A stretch of DNA of 64,000 nucleotides from CAWJKP01 sp963843465 (lineage in GTDB: Bacteria > Planctomycetota > Planctomycetia > Pirellulales > Thermoguttaceae), in the NCBI GenBank assembly GCA_963843465.1, contig CAWJKP010000003.1, positions 1,406,064-1,470,063 of the forward strand, read 5' to 3'. Below the pieces are notes generated by a model. The model saw only the letters and a program-made list of their open reading frames with translations, made no database searches and was not told the origin of the DNA. Made by a program: the position numbers and the translations under genes. Within the stretch, counting starts at the first letter, position 1, and the number at the start of each line of letters is the position of its first letter. Below, piece after piece: positions 51,439 to 61,100 of this stretch.

Positions 51439-51852
51439 ATGAAACTTCTCCTCACCCTCGCCCTTCTCCTCCCGCTGCTCACTCTCGCCGCCGAGAAGCA
51501 CGACGACGCCGAGAAGCAGGCCCTTTCCGCCGCCGAATCCTGGCTCGCCCTGGTCGATGACGGCAAGTACGCCGAAAGCTGGGATTCGGCAGCCGAGTAC
51601 CTCAAGAACGCCGTCAGCAAGAACGACTTCGTGAAGTCCTTGAACGCCGCCAGGAAGCCGTTGGGCAAGTTGAAGTCCAGGGAAGTCGAGTCCAAGGAGT
51701 ATCGGACGAGCCTACCGGGGGCTCCCGATGGCGAGTACGTCATCATCCAGTTCAAGACCTCGCTGGAGAACAAGAAGTCGGCGGTCGAGACGGTGACGCC
51801 GATGCTGGAGAAGGACAAGACGTGGCGGGTGAGCGGGTATTACATCAGGTGA
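51439..51852 (+). CDS. DUF4019 domain exported protein
   Basis: A signal peptide (MKLLLTLALLLPLLTLAA) precedes AAESWLALVDDGKYAESWDS followed by AAEYLKNAVSKNDFV, the typical DUF4019 start, and ends EKDKTWRVSGYYIR. Length 137 residues is normal. Function unknown. Confidence 0.85.
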   Translation: MKLLLTLALLLPLLTLAAEKHDDAEKQALSAAESWLALVDDGKYAESWDSAAEYLKNAVSKNDFVKSLNAARKPLGKLKSREVESKEYRTSLPGAPDGEYVIIQFKTSLENKKSAVETVTPMLEKDKTWRVSGYYIR

Positions 51853-51882
51853 TAGGCTCAACTGCATGAGAGCTGGGCAAAA

Positions 51883-53259
51883 TCAAGCCTTCTCGACCAC
51901 CTTCCGCAACGGCTTGACCATCTCTTCCCTGATCCTCTTACGGAATTCTCGGCGGAAGCCGGGGATCAGCAGCAGCAACGTGTAGAGCCCGTGCGTGATC
52001 CTCGTCTTCAGGCTCCTCTTCGGAAAGTCGTAGAAGCCATGTTTCCTGTAATAACGATGATCTTGTCGGAACACGAACCTCAAACTAGCCCAGAGTTCGT
52101 CCCGGAACAGCTTCCTGCCACCAACGCTTAGAAAAGTGGGTGGGCGCAGGTAGGCGGTCGCCGCGAAGTCGATCAAGCGACCGGCAAGCCCCTCCAGGAG
52201 CCGGTCGAGTTCCTCGGAGCTGACGCATTCGTCGGTCACGATGCCGACGAGGTTCGCCTGCTGGCATTCCATGTACCCTTCGAGGATTTGCCGCAGACTG
52301 GCCAGTTGCATCAGCGGCCCCGAGACAAGGCAGCCGATCTGCTTGCCGGCGAACATCGGCACGTGGTTCATGAAAAAACCCCGGTCGAAAAACGTCTTCC
52401 ATCGGGAGGATAGGTATCGGTCCTGCACCGATCCCGCCAGGATCAGGATGTCGGCGGCCATCAGCTTGCCGTACACCTCGTGCACGTCGTCAGCGTCCTT
52501 GTAGACGCACACGTTGTCGAGTCCGCACTGGCAGCACCCCGAGCATCCGACTCGGATCTCGATCTGCTGCAAGTTGATTACGGATACCTCGCCTTCCCAG
52601 CAACTCTGCAAGCGGGCCGTCATCTTGGCAAGATTGCCGGCCGTCTCTTCGGCATCGGTAACGATGATGATGTTCTTCCCCAGCGTGGCGACCTTCTTGA
52701 TTGACTTGCCGGGCTCGTAGCTGAAGCCGTCGGGCACGACAGGCCGAAATCGTCTGGGGGTGGAACGCCGCTCCTCGATGGCGTGCAGGAAGTCGTCGGC
52801 GAAAAGCAGAAGCCGGTCCCGCTCCTGCTCACGCAGGAGATCCTGCATCTCGGCCGAATACGATCCCACGTACTTCATGCCCAGATCGTCGCAGATGCCG
52901 TTCAGGTACTCGTGGGCCGTGTGGTCGAAGAAGTGAATCGAGGTTGTGAGAACCGCAGCGTACTTGCCCTCGAAAGCGGTCCCCACGCCCCTGGCGAATA
53001 CGAGCTCGATGAATCGCTTGTAGCCGCCGTGAACCAAGAGGTAATACAGAGGAAACGCCCATAGCACCCCGTCCGACTCGGCAACGGACTTGATCGTCTC
53101 AAGAAAGACCTGCTCGTCGCTTTCCAGCTTCCTCACGTCTTGGCAGACGTTGAGGATCGTGAACTCGTGTTGCGGGAGCTTCTTCCGCAGGAAGAGCACG
53201 TACTGCATCGTGACGCTCGTCATGCCTTTCGGGCTGCCATTGAGAACAACTATTTTCAC
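51883..53259 (-). CDS. tandem flavodoxin-fold protein (NADPH-dependent FMN reductase / iron-sulfur flavoprotein-like)
   Basis: Two flavodoxin-like domains are joined: the first starts MKIVVLNGSPKGMTSVTMQY with the FMN phosphate loop and contains LWAFPLYYLLVHGGYKRFIE; the second starts GKNIIIVTDAEETAGN and contains CSGCCQCGLDNVC, a compact cysteine motif like that of iron-sulfur flavoproteins, then ILAGSVQDRYLSSRWKTFFD. A basic C-terminal tail follows. It probably moves electrons between flavin and an Fe-S centre. I chose GTG at 53259 with GGAGAG upstream; the frame extends further but without family similarity. Confidence 0.82.
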   Translation of the reverse strand: MKIVVLNGSPKGMTSVTMQYVLFLRKKLPQHEFTILNVCQDVRKLESDEQVFLETIKSVAESDGVLWAFPLYYLLVHGGYKRFIELVFARGVGTAFEGKYAAVLTTSIHFFDHTAHEYLNGICDDLGMKYVGSYSAEMQDLLREQERDRLLLFADDFLHAIEERRSTPRRFRPVVPDGFSYEPGKSIKKVATLGKNIIIVTDAEETAGNLAKMTARLQSCWEGEVSVINLQQIEIRVGCSGCCQCGLDNVCVYKDADDVHEVYGKLMAADILILAGSVQDRYLSSRWKTFFDRGFFMNHVPMFAGKQIGCLVSGPLMQLASLRQILEGYMECQQANLVGIVTDECVSSEELDRLLEGLAGRLIDFAATAYLRPPTFLSVGGRKLFRDELWASLRFVFRQDHRYYRKHGFYDFPKRSLKTRITHGLYTLLLLIPGFRREFRKRIREEMVKPLRKVVEKA

Positions 53260-53534
53260 GGCGATCTCTCCGAAAGGCGGGGACGGCCTGCAATACCAGC
53301 AGTGCACCAAGGTCAACACCCGCCAAGGACCATGATAATCGAGCCGCTTGTGCCCATCAATCCCAGGCCCACGGACGGCAAGCACGCTCTGCTCGGAGGG
53401 TGGCTTCCCGGAGGTCATGTTGCAACGGATCGACGTTGAAGCGTATATTGAACGGAGGAGTCCTGGCGGCAAAGGACGATTTCCGGGGGCGGGCAAGCCA
53501 AGTTTCTCCAGGGCGCCGAGAGGGTGAACCCGTT

Positions 53535-53924
53535 ATGTCCTTGGTGATTTTTTTCATACGCTTCAACGGCGCCGTCTTCCTGGGATACGGGCTGTTCGCT
53601 CACCTGCTGCCGCGCAACCGTTTCGTCGGCGTCAGGGTCTCCTACGCCCTGGCGGACGGCGAGATTTGGCGGGCCGTTCAAGGCAAGGCCCGCTGGCCGG
53701 TGCTGGCCCTGGGCGTGCCCTGCGTCCTGCTGCCCCGGTTCGTCTCCACTCCTCAGGGACTTCTGCTGTTCGCCGCCGTTCTCGTCGGGCTCTTGGTCGT
53801 GCTGGTCGCCCTCAGCTACCGTTATGCGAGGCGTCTCTACGCGGCCAAGTACGGGACGACCAAGGTCGTGTCGAAGGGATGGCTCCGCTACGAGCCCGCG
53901 GGCGACTCGGAAGACGGGCCCTAG
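53535..53924 (+). CDS. SdpI-like membrane protein
   Basis: 129 residues with hydrophobic segments at about 2-24 and 50-90 and the signature NRFVGVRVSYALADGEIWRA, which resembles the SdpI/YhfL motif (NRFFGYRTP...W). SdpI proteins give immunity to toxic peptides in Bacillus; here only the fold similarity is visible. The next gene starts 17 bp later. Confidence 0.65.
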   Translation: MSLVIFFIRFNGAVFLGYGLFAHLLPRNRFVGVRVSYALADGEIWRAVQGKARWPVLALGVPCVLLPRFVSTPQGLLLFAAVLVGLLVVLVALSYRYARRLYAAKYGTTKVVSKGWLRYEPAGDSEDGP

Positions 53925-53940
53925 CGCAGGTCTTGGGGAC

Positions 53941-55344
53941 ATGATTTTTTCCTGGCTCAAGAACCAACGGCGAAACCGGCTGCTGGCGGAGCCGATCCCC
54001 TGGGCCTGGCTGGAGTATTTGAGAAGCAACGTCCGGCATTACCAGCGCCTTGACGGTCAAACCAGGTCGCTTCTCTGCCAGGTGACGCAAGTCCTCGTCG
54101 CTGAGAAGAACTGGGTCGGGGGGGCGGGACTCAACGTCACCGAGGAGATGAAGGTGACCGTGGCCGCTCAGGCCGCCGTTCTCGTGCTGGGGCTGGAGGA
54201 ACCCTACTATTTCGACGAGGCCCAATCAATCATCCTCTACCGCGGCCCCTACCAGCATCCCGCCTGGTTCCAGAGCGGCCTGGGGGTCGTCCGGGAAGGC
54301 GTCGCGGTTTCCGGCGAGATCTGGCATCGCGGCCCCATCGTCTTGTCGTGGCGGGACGTGCTGGCCGGCGGCCGCAATCGGAGCGACGGCCGCAACGTCG
54401 TTTTTCACGAGTTCGCCCACTACGTGGACGGTCTGGACGGGGACATGGAGGGAACGCCGCCCCTGGTCGGCCGCCAGCGGCGGGAAACCTGGTACCGCGT
54501 AACGGAGGCCGAATACCTGCGGTTGGTGGGGCAGGCGCGGCGCGATGAAGTGACCCTGCTGGACCACTATGGCGCCACCAGCCGCAGCGAGTTTTTCGCC
54601 GTGGCCACGGAGTGTTTCTTCGAGCGGCCCGGCGCCATGCAGCGGCAGCACGGGGAGCTTTACGGCCTGCTGCGCGACTTCTATCGGCAGGACCCGGCCC
54701 GCTGGCTCTCCGACGCGAAGGTTGCCGACCCCGGCGTGCCGGCCGCCCGGTCCGCGCGGCTGGCGGCGGAGGTCCAGCGGCACCGGCAGCAGCGCTTGGC
54801 GGTTCTCGGGTCTGGCGATCCCGCCGCCCTGTTCACCTTGGCGGTCGAGTACTTCATCGAGCGGCGATATGCCTTGGCGGCGGGGGCCGCCACGCGGGTG
54901 ATTGAGCTGGCGCCCGACGACGGCGAGGCCTACCAGTATCGGGCGACGGCGAGGGTCAAGCTGGGCCGCTACGCCCAAGCACTGGCCGACGCCGGCGAGG
55001 CCCTCCGCCGCGACCCCGGCGATGTCGACGCCTTTCGGGCTCGTGCGGCGGCCCACATGGGCCTCGGGCGGTACGCGCTGGCCAAGCAGGACCTCGACCG
55101 CGTGCTCGGGGAGAACCCGGACGATGCCGAGGCCCGCTTCTACCTCGGCCGGGTCTGGATGGGGCTGGGCTATGCTCGCCGAGCCGTTTCCGACTACGCC
55201 CGGTCGCTGGCCATCCTCCCTTTGGCGGCCGAGGTCTACTACCATAGTGGGTTGGCCAACCTTGCCCTGGGCGACAGCGACGAGGCCGAGGTCAATCTGG
55301 CGAAGGCCTTCCAGCTCGACCCGCTGGTCGATCGGCGGAAGTAG
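53941..55344 (+). CDS. MtfA-like zinc metallopeptidase with C-terminal TPR repeats
   Basis: The N-terminal ~260 residues match MtfA/Mlc titration factor (SIILYRGPY, VLSWRDVLAGGRNRSDGRNV) with the zinc motif HEFAH at 156-160 and a downstream EFFAVATECFFE helix. The rest forms about five TPR repeats (AYQYRATARVKLGRYAQALA ...). In E. coli MtfA is a peptidase that binds the glucose repressor Mlc. The TPR extension suggests protein partners. The ATG at 53941 fits the family. Confidence 0.85.
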   Translation: MIFSWLKNQRRNRLLAEPIPWAWLEYLRSNVRHYQRLDGQTRSLLCQVTQVLVAEKNWVGGAGLNVTEEMKVTVAAQAAVLVLGLEEPYYFDEAQSIILYRGPYQHPAWFQSGLGVVREGVAVSGEIWHRGPIVLSWRDVLAGGRNRSDGRNVVFHEFAHYVDGLDGDMEGTPPLVGRQRRETWYRVTEAEYLRLVGQARRDEVTLLDHYGATSRSEFFAVATECFFERPGAMQRQHGELYGLLRDFYRQDPARWLSDAKVADPGVPAARSARLAAEVQRHRQQRLAVLGSGDPAALFTLAVEYFIERRYALAAGAATRVIELAPDDGEAYQYRATARVKLGRYAQALADAGEALRRDPGDVDAFRARAAAHMGLGRYALAKQDLDRVLGENPDDAEARFYLGRVWMGLGYARRAVSDYARSLAILPLAAEVYYHSGLANLALGDSDEAEVNLAKAFQLDPLVDRRK

Positions 55345-55368
55345 CTTAGGACCGACGCAGAAACAAGT

Positions 55369-55419
55369 GTCGCCTTTCGCTCCGCGAAAGAACGCGGCTT
55401 TCGCGGAGCGAAAGGCGAC
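55369..55419. repeat. perfect palindromic repeat GTCGCCTTTCGCTCC
   Basis: 22-bp arms GTCGCCTTTCGCTCCGCGAA... / complementary right arm around a 7-nt loop; probably a strong transcription terminator for the MtfA-like gene or a member of a dispersed palindrome family. Confidence 0.8.
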
Positions 55420-55893
55420 AATCCGACAGATAATGATTCGCCGGTCCATACGCCCTGGGCAAGACTTAGGGCCTGTTCCCGAGTTTCTGGCGCGTGACGC
55501 GCTGGAATCCATGTGCCGAACGCTCCTCTGGGATGCGAATGCCGGCCGATCCTGCCGCCTGTGAGGGGACTGCCGCAGGCGAAGAGTGAGTAACTCACGC
55601 AAAGTAGCAAAATTTTTCGGGAAAATCCGACAAATACATTGCTTTTTGGAGCCTCGCCCGTCATTCTCAACACTGTGGGGGCACCCGAGGTCTAGACCGA
55701 CGTAAGGGGGCGACCACCTGGTGAAATTCTGTGAGCTGCCCGCTCCATCGTCCTAGTCCATAGACCTACTTTAGACGGATTGCGCTTTCGGTATCCCCGA
55801 TTTGTGGAGCACGCCCCCAGGTGTGCCGCAACCGCCGACCGCTCGTTGGCAGCCCTGCGGTAATCGAGTTTTTGTCGAAAAATCTTCCCGCAA
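55420..55893. other. intergenic region upstream of second giant gene
   Basis: Holds a 10-bp palindrome GGTCTAGACC at 55689-55698 and A+T-rich stretches (55605-55640, 55865-55885) suitable for promoters. No gene is recognised. Confidence 0.4.
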
Positions 55894-56847
55894 GTGAGCT
55901 ATCGCATGTTCCTCTCCTGGTGGCAAGGCCTGGTAAACCGCGGAAAGCTCCAAGCCAAGCTTTCCTCCGCACGCCGCCTCCGCCGGCGACGCATCGAGTC
56001 GCGCCGCAATCTCTTCGAGCCCCTCGAGCCTCGCGTCCTCTTGAGCGGCACCGACCCCTACATCAGTCTCGGCCCCGCCGCCGCTTCCGGCGCTTACTAC
56101 GGCTATACGGGCGACTATGTTGAGATCCCCATCCGCATCGATCAAACGGGACCGTCGTCCGACGGGAACAACTTCCAGGGCTTGAGGGCGGCGTTAGTCC
56201 AAATCTCGTTTTCCAAGACGTTTTTCAACGCGGCGAACGTCAGCGGCAGCAGCAACGGCGCCTCGACCGAACCTCCCACCTCGGGCTCGACTCCCGTCGT
56301 CGTCTGGGGCCCGTTGGCCAACGCAAGCACGTGGACGACGCACAGCGCGTCTGGAGGCAGCACCGGCATCATCACTGTCACCGCTATTAATAGCGCGACG
56401 GGCTCCGGCTCCCCCAATTACACGGGCAACAACGATTACTCGGGCACCGACCCCACCAACGGCGGCAACGCGCCCAATGGCAACGTCTTGGCCTTCCTTT
56501 TCCTCTACGTCACCGCCACCAGCAACTCTGTGACGGTCTCCGTGAGCAGTACACAGACCTCTTTAACTCCGGACCTTGCCAGCATGCAGGGAGGCTCATA
56601 TTCATACGCGTCCGTCACGTTGGGTAAGGCGAGGGTAACGGCGGAAGCCACCAGCACGACGCCCAGCACCACGATGAGCATTGGCACCGGCACCAGTACC
56701 TCCCCTCCCGTCACCACCATCAATCCTGTCAACACGACTCAAAGTTATTCCGTGCCGGTGGATCTCGTCCCCATCGAGGCCGGCGGGCCAGGCATCTATT
56801 CTGCAAATGCGACTCATCGCTTTCGACGAAAGCTATATCAACCCTAG
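55894..56847 (+). CDS. N-terminal segment of second giant LEPR-XLL surface protein
   Basis: The N-terminus is basic and carries FEPLEPRVLLSG, the canonical LEPR-XLL motif of exported planctomycete proteins. The next ~250 residues (YISLGPAAASGAYYGYTGDY, VEIPIRIDQTGPSSDGNN) look like a cohesin/dockerin-type beta sandwich. The start may be GTG at 55894 or ATG at 55906. The frame breaks near 56800 (TCTGC for TCTCTGC is the likely change); the protein then continues as QMRLIAFDESYINPSS. This gene runs past the window end. Confidence 0.75.
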   Translation: MSYRMFLSWWQGLVNRGKLQAKLSSARRLRRRRIESRRNLFEPLEPRVLLSGTDPYISLGPAAASGAYYGYTGDYVEIPIRIDQTGPSSDGNNFQGLRAALVQISFSKTFFNAANVSGSSNGASTEPPTSGSTPVVVWGPLANASTWTTHSASGGSTGIITVTAINSATGSGSPNYTGNNDYSGTDPTNGGNAPNGNVLAFLFLYVTATSNSVTVSVSSTQTSLTPDLASMQGGSYSYASVTLGKARVTAEATSTTPSTTMSIGTGTSTSPPVTTINPVNTTQSYSVPVDLVPIEAGGPGIYSANATHRFRRKLYQP

Positions 56848-58102
56848 CAGCATTACGGTGAGCGAGGGCACCCTGCTGACGTCGCAAGGCGTTTCGTCCG
56901 CCGATTCGGGCATCGACACTACTCCCAGCGTCAATCCCCTTCCCAACCCCAGCCCCTACCCTTACGGCACCTCCCAGAACTTGGGCTACTTCACTCTTAG
57001 CCTCGATATTAACACCGCCGCGAAGGACGGAGCCTCCTGTACTTACATTCCCAACAACGTCAGCGGCAGCCTGTGGATAATCAATTTCACCACCGAGTCC
57101 TCGGCCTCGGTGCAAGGGGGCGCGACCGACTTGACGACCACCCTGAACCTGATCCCCTCCCTACCTGGTACCAACACGACCGTCAAAGACGGCGACTTGG
57201 TGCCGTACGCGATTGGTGATGGCACGACGATTACCAATAGCCCCAGCGATAGCGTCGACGGGCAGATCACCTTCAACTCCACTGCTCCCTCGGCGAGCAC
57301 CTCGACGACCATATCCAGCTCCGAGCCTACGGCCACCTACGGCGCCCCGCCCATCTTCACGGCCACCGTGACCAACACCTCCGGCTCGGGGGGAGCGCCC
57401 ACGGGGAGCGTGGAGTTCATCGACGAGAGCATCACCGGCGACACCCTCGATACGGAAACCGCCGCCTCCAGCACCACCTCGACGACCTCGACCTGGACCT
57501 TCACGCCGACCCCCACGGAATTGAATTCCGACAACTTTAACCTCGACACCGCGAATACCATCGAGGCGGTTTATGTCGCTGGCAGTGGCTTCCTCGACAG
57601 CACCAACACCGACAACACGGTGAGCCAGATTATCAACCAGGCCAACGCCAACGCGAGCGTGGCGGCGATTGCGGGGCTGGTCTACAGCGGCGCGGCGCAG
57701 ACCACGGCGGCGGGCACGTCCACGAACATCTCCGGCGCTACGTTGCCGGGCAGCGATTTCACCCTCACGGGCACGGTGCACACTAACGCCGGGACGTACG
57801 TCGGCGACGCCTGGTCGTTCTCCGACCCCAGCGGCAACTATGCCAGCCAGAGCGGCACGGTGACCGACAGCATCGGCCAGGCCAACGCCCACGCCAGCGT
57901 GACGGCGACCGCGGGCCTCGTCTACAACGGCAGGCGCAGACCACGGCGGCGGGCACGGCCACGAACATCTCCGGCGCTACGTTGCCGGGCAGCGATTTCA
58001 CGCTCACGGGCACGGTACACACCAACGCCGGGACGTACGTCGCCGACGCCTGGTCGTTCTCCGACCCCAGCGGCAACTATGCCAGCCAGAGCGGCACGGT
58101 GA
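56681..58102 (+). CDS. continuation of second giant protein: Ig-like domain and first MBG-like units
   Basis: From about 56800 this frame carries the rest of the N-terminal beta-sandwich, an Ig-like domain (SEPTATYGAPPIFTATVTNT) and the first 80-residue units (AGLVYSGAAQTTAAGTSTNI). It is lost at 57931, where GGCAGGCGCAG replaces GGCAGCGCGCAG. Confidence 0.6.
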   Translation: MAPAPVPPLPSPPSILSTRLKVIPCRWISSPSRPAGQASILQMRLIAFDESYINPSSITVSEGTLLTSQGVSSADSGIDTTPSVNPLPNPSPYPYGTSQNLGYFTLSLDINTAAKDGASCTYIPNNVSGSLWIINFTTESSASVQGGATDLTTTLNLIPSLPGTNTTVKDGDLVPYAIGDGTTITNSPSDSVDGQITFNSTAPSASTSTTISSSEPTATYGAPPIFTATVTNTSGSGGAPTGSVEFIDESITGDTLDTETAASSTTSTTSTWTFTPTPTELNSDNFNLDTANTIEAVYVAGSGFLDSTNTDNTVSQIINQANANASVAAIAGLVYSGAAQTTAAGTSTNISGATLPGSDFTLTGTVHTNAGTYVGDAWSFSDPSGNYASQSGTVTDSIGQANAHASVTATAGLVYNGRRRPRRRARPRTSPALRCRAAISRSRARYTPTPGRTSPTPGRSPTPAATMPARAAR

Positions 58103-61100
58103 CCGACAGCATCGGCCAGGCCAACGCCCATGCCAGCGTGACGGCGACCGCGGGCCTCGTCTACAACGGCAGCGTGCAGACCACGGCGACGGGCACGGCC
58201 ACGAACATCTCCGGCGCTACGTTGCCGGGCAGCGATTTCACCCTCACGGGCACGGTGCACACTAACGCCGGGACGTACGTCGGCGACGCCTGGTCGTTCT
58301 CCGACCCCAGCGGCAACTATGCCAGCCAGAGCGGCACGGTGACCGACAGCATCGGCCAGGCCAACGCCCACGCCAGCGTGACGGCGACCGCGGGCCTCGT
58401 CTACAACGGCAGGCGCAGACCACGGCGACGGGCACGGCCACGAACGTCTCCGGCGCTAGCTTGCCGGGCAGCGATTTCACCCTCACGGGCACGGTGCACA
58501 CCAACGCCGGGACGTACGTCGGCGACGCCTGGTCGTTCTCCGACCCCAGCGGCAACTATGCCAGCCAGAGCGGCACGGTGACCGACAGCATCGGCCAGGC
58601 CAACGCCCATGCCAGCGTGACGGCGATTGCGGGACTCGTCTACAACGGCAGCGTGCAGACCACGGCGACGGGCACGGCCACGGACATCTCCGGCGCTACG
58701 CTTGCCGGGCAGCGATTTCACCCTCACGGGCACGGTGCACACCAACGCCGGGACGTACGTCGGCGACGCCTGGTCGTTCTCCGACCCCAGCGGCAACTAT
58801 GCCAGCCAGAGCGGCACGGTGACCGACAGCATCGGCCAGGCCAACGCCCACGCCAGCGTGACGGCGACCGCGGGCCTCGTCTACAACGGCAGCGCGCAGA
58901 CCACGGCGACGGGCACGGCCACGAACATCTCCGGCGCTAGCTTGCCGGGCAGCGATTTCACCCTCACGGGCACGGTGCACACCAACGCCGGGACGTACGT
59001 CGCCGACGCCTGGTCGTTCTCCGACCCCAGCGGCAACTATGCCAGCCAGAGCGGCACGGTGACCGACAGCATCGGCCAGGCCAACGCCCATGCCAGCGTG
59101 ACGGCGACTGCGGGCCTCGTCTACAACGGCAGCGCGCAGACCACGGCGACGGGCACGGCCACGAACATCTCCGGCGCTACGTTGCCGGGCAGCGATTTCA
59201 CCCTCACGGGCACGGTGCACACCAACGCCGGGACGTACGTCGCCGACGCCTGGTCGTTCTCCGACCCCAGCGGCAACTATGCCAGCCAGAGCGGCACGGT
59301 GACCGACAGCATCGGCCAGGCCAACGCCCACGCCAGCGTGACGGCGACCGCGGGCCTGGTCTACAACGGCAGGCGCAGAGCACGGCGACGGGCACGGCCA
59401 CGAACATCTCCGGCGCTACGTTGCCGGGCAGCGATTTCACCCTCACGGGCACGGTGCACACCAACGCCGGGACGTACGTTGCCGACGCCTGGTCGTTCTC
59501 CGACCCCAGCGGCAACTATGCCAGCCAGAGCGGCACGGTGACCGACAGCATCGGCCAGGCCAACGCCCACGCCAGCGTGACGGCGATTGCGGGCCTCGTC
59601 TACAACGGCAGCGCGCAGACCACGGCGACGGGCACGGCTACGAACGTCTCCGGCGCTACGTTGCCGGGCAGCGATTTCACCCTCACGGGCACGGTGCACA
59701 CCAACGCCGGGACGTACGTCGGCGACGCCTGGTCGTTCTCCGACCCCAGCGGCAACTATGCCAGCCAGAGCGGCACGGTGACCGACAGCATCGGCCAGGC
59801 CAACGCCCACGCCAGCGTGACGGCGACCGCGGGCCTGATCTATAGCGGCGCACCGCAGAGCACGGCGACGGGCACGGCCACGAACATCTCCGGCGCTACG
59901 TTGCCGGGCAGCGATTTCACCCTCACGGGCACGGTGCACACCAACGCCGGGACGTACGTTGCCGACGCCTGGTCGTTCTCCGACCCCAGCGGCAACTATG
60001 CCAGCCAGAGCGGCACGGTGACCGACAGCATCGGCCAGGCCAACGCCCACGCCAGCGTGACGGCGACCGCGGGCCTGGTCTACAACGGCAGCGCGCAGAG
60101 CACGGCGACGGGCACGGCCACGGACATCTCCGGCGCTAGCTTGCCGGGCAGCGATTTCACCCTCACGGGCACGGTGCACACCAACGCCGGGACGTACGTC
60201 GCCGACGCCTGGTCGTTCTCCGACCCCAGCGGCAACTATGCCAGCCAGAGCGGCACGGTGACCGACAGCATCGGCCAGGCCAACGCCCACGCCAGCGTGA
60301 CGGCGACCGCGGGCCTGGTCTACAACGGCAGCGCGCAGACCACGGCGACGGGCACGGCCACGAACATCTCCGGCGCTACGTTGCCGGGCAGCGATTTCAC
60401 CCTCACGGGCACGGTGCACACCAACGCCGGGACGTACGTCGCCGACGCCTGGTCGTTCTCCGACCCCAGCGGCAACTATGCCAGCCAGAGCGGCACGGTG
60501 ACCGACAGCATCGGCCAGGCCAACGCCCACGCCAGCGTGACGGCGACCGCGGGCCTGGTCTACAACGGCAGCGCGCAGACCACGGCGACGGGCACGGCCA
60601 CGAACGTCTCCGGCGCTGGCTTGCCGGGCAGCGATTTCACCCTCACGGGCACGGTACACACCAACGCCGGGACGTACGTCGCCGACGCCTGGTCGTTCTC
60701 CGACCCCAGCGGCAACTATGCCAGCCAGAGCGGCACGGTGACCGACAGCATCGGCCAGGCGACGCCCACGGTGATCGTGACGGACCAGAACAGCACGCAA
60801 GGCGGGACGATCGCCACGCCCCAGACCACGTTGGAGGGCGTCAGCGGCACTCCGGTCACGACCTTGGAAGGCGAGTCGCTGTCGTTGACCTACTACGACG
60901 GCAGCCCTCCCAGCGGCGGCCCAGTGTCGCCGCCGACCACCGCCGGTATTTACACGGTAGTCGCCTCGTTCACCGCCACCACGGACTACGCGTCGAACAG
61001 CGACTCGGCGGCCTTCACGATTTACCCTGCTGGTTTCTTGAACACCTCAACCACCATAAGCACCTCGGCGCCTCTGGGGACGACGTACGGCATTGCGCCT

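Noticed and set aside
55771..56145. 124-codon minus-strand frame at the start of the second giant gene
   Set aside because: It is antisense to the LEPR-XLL N-terminus.
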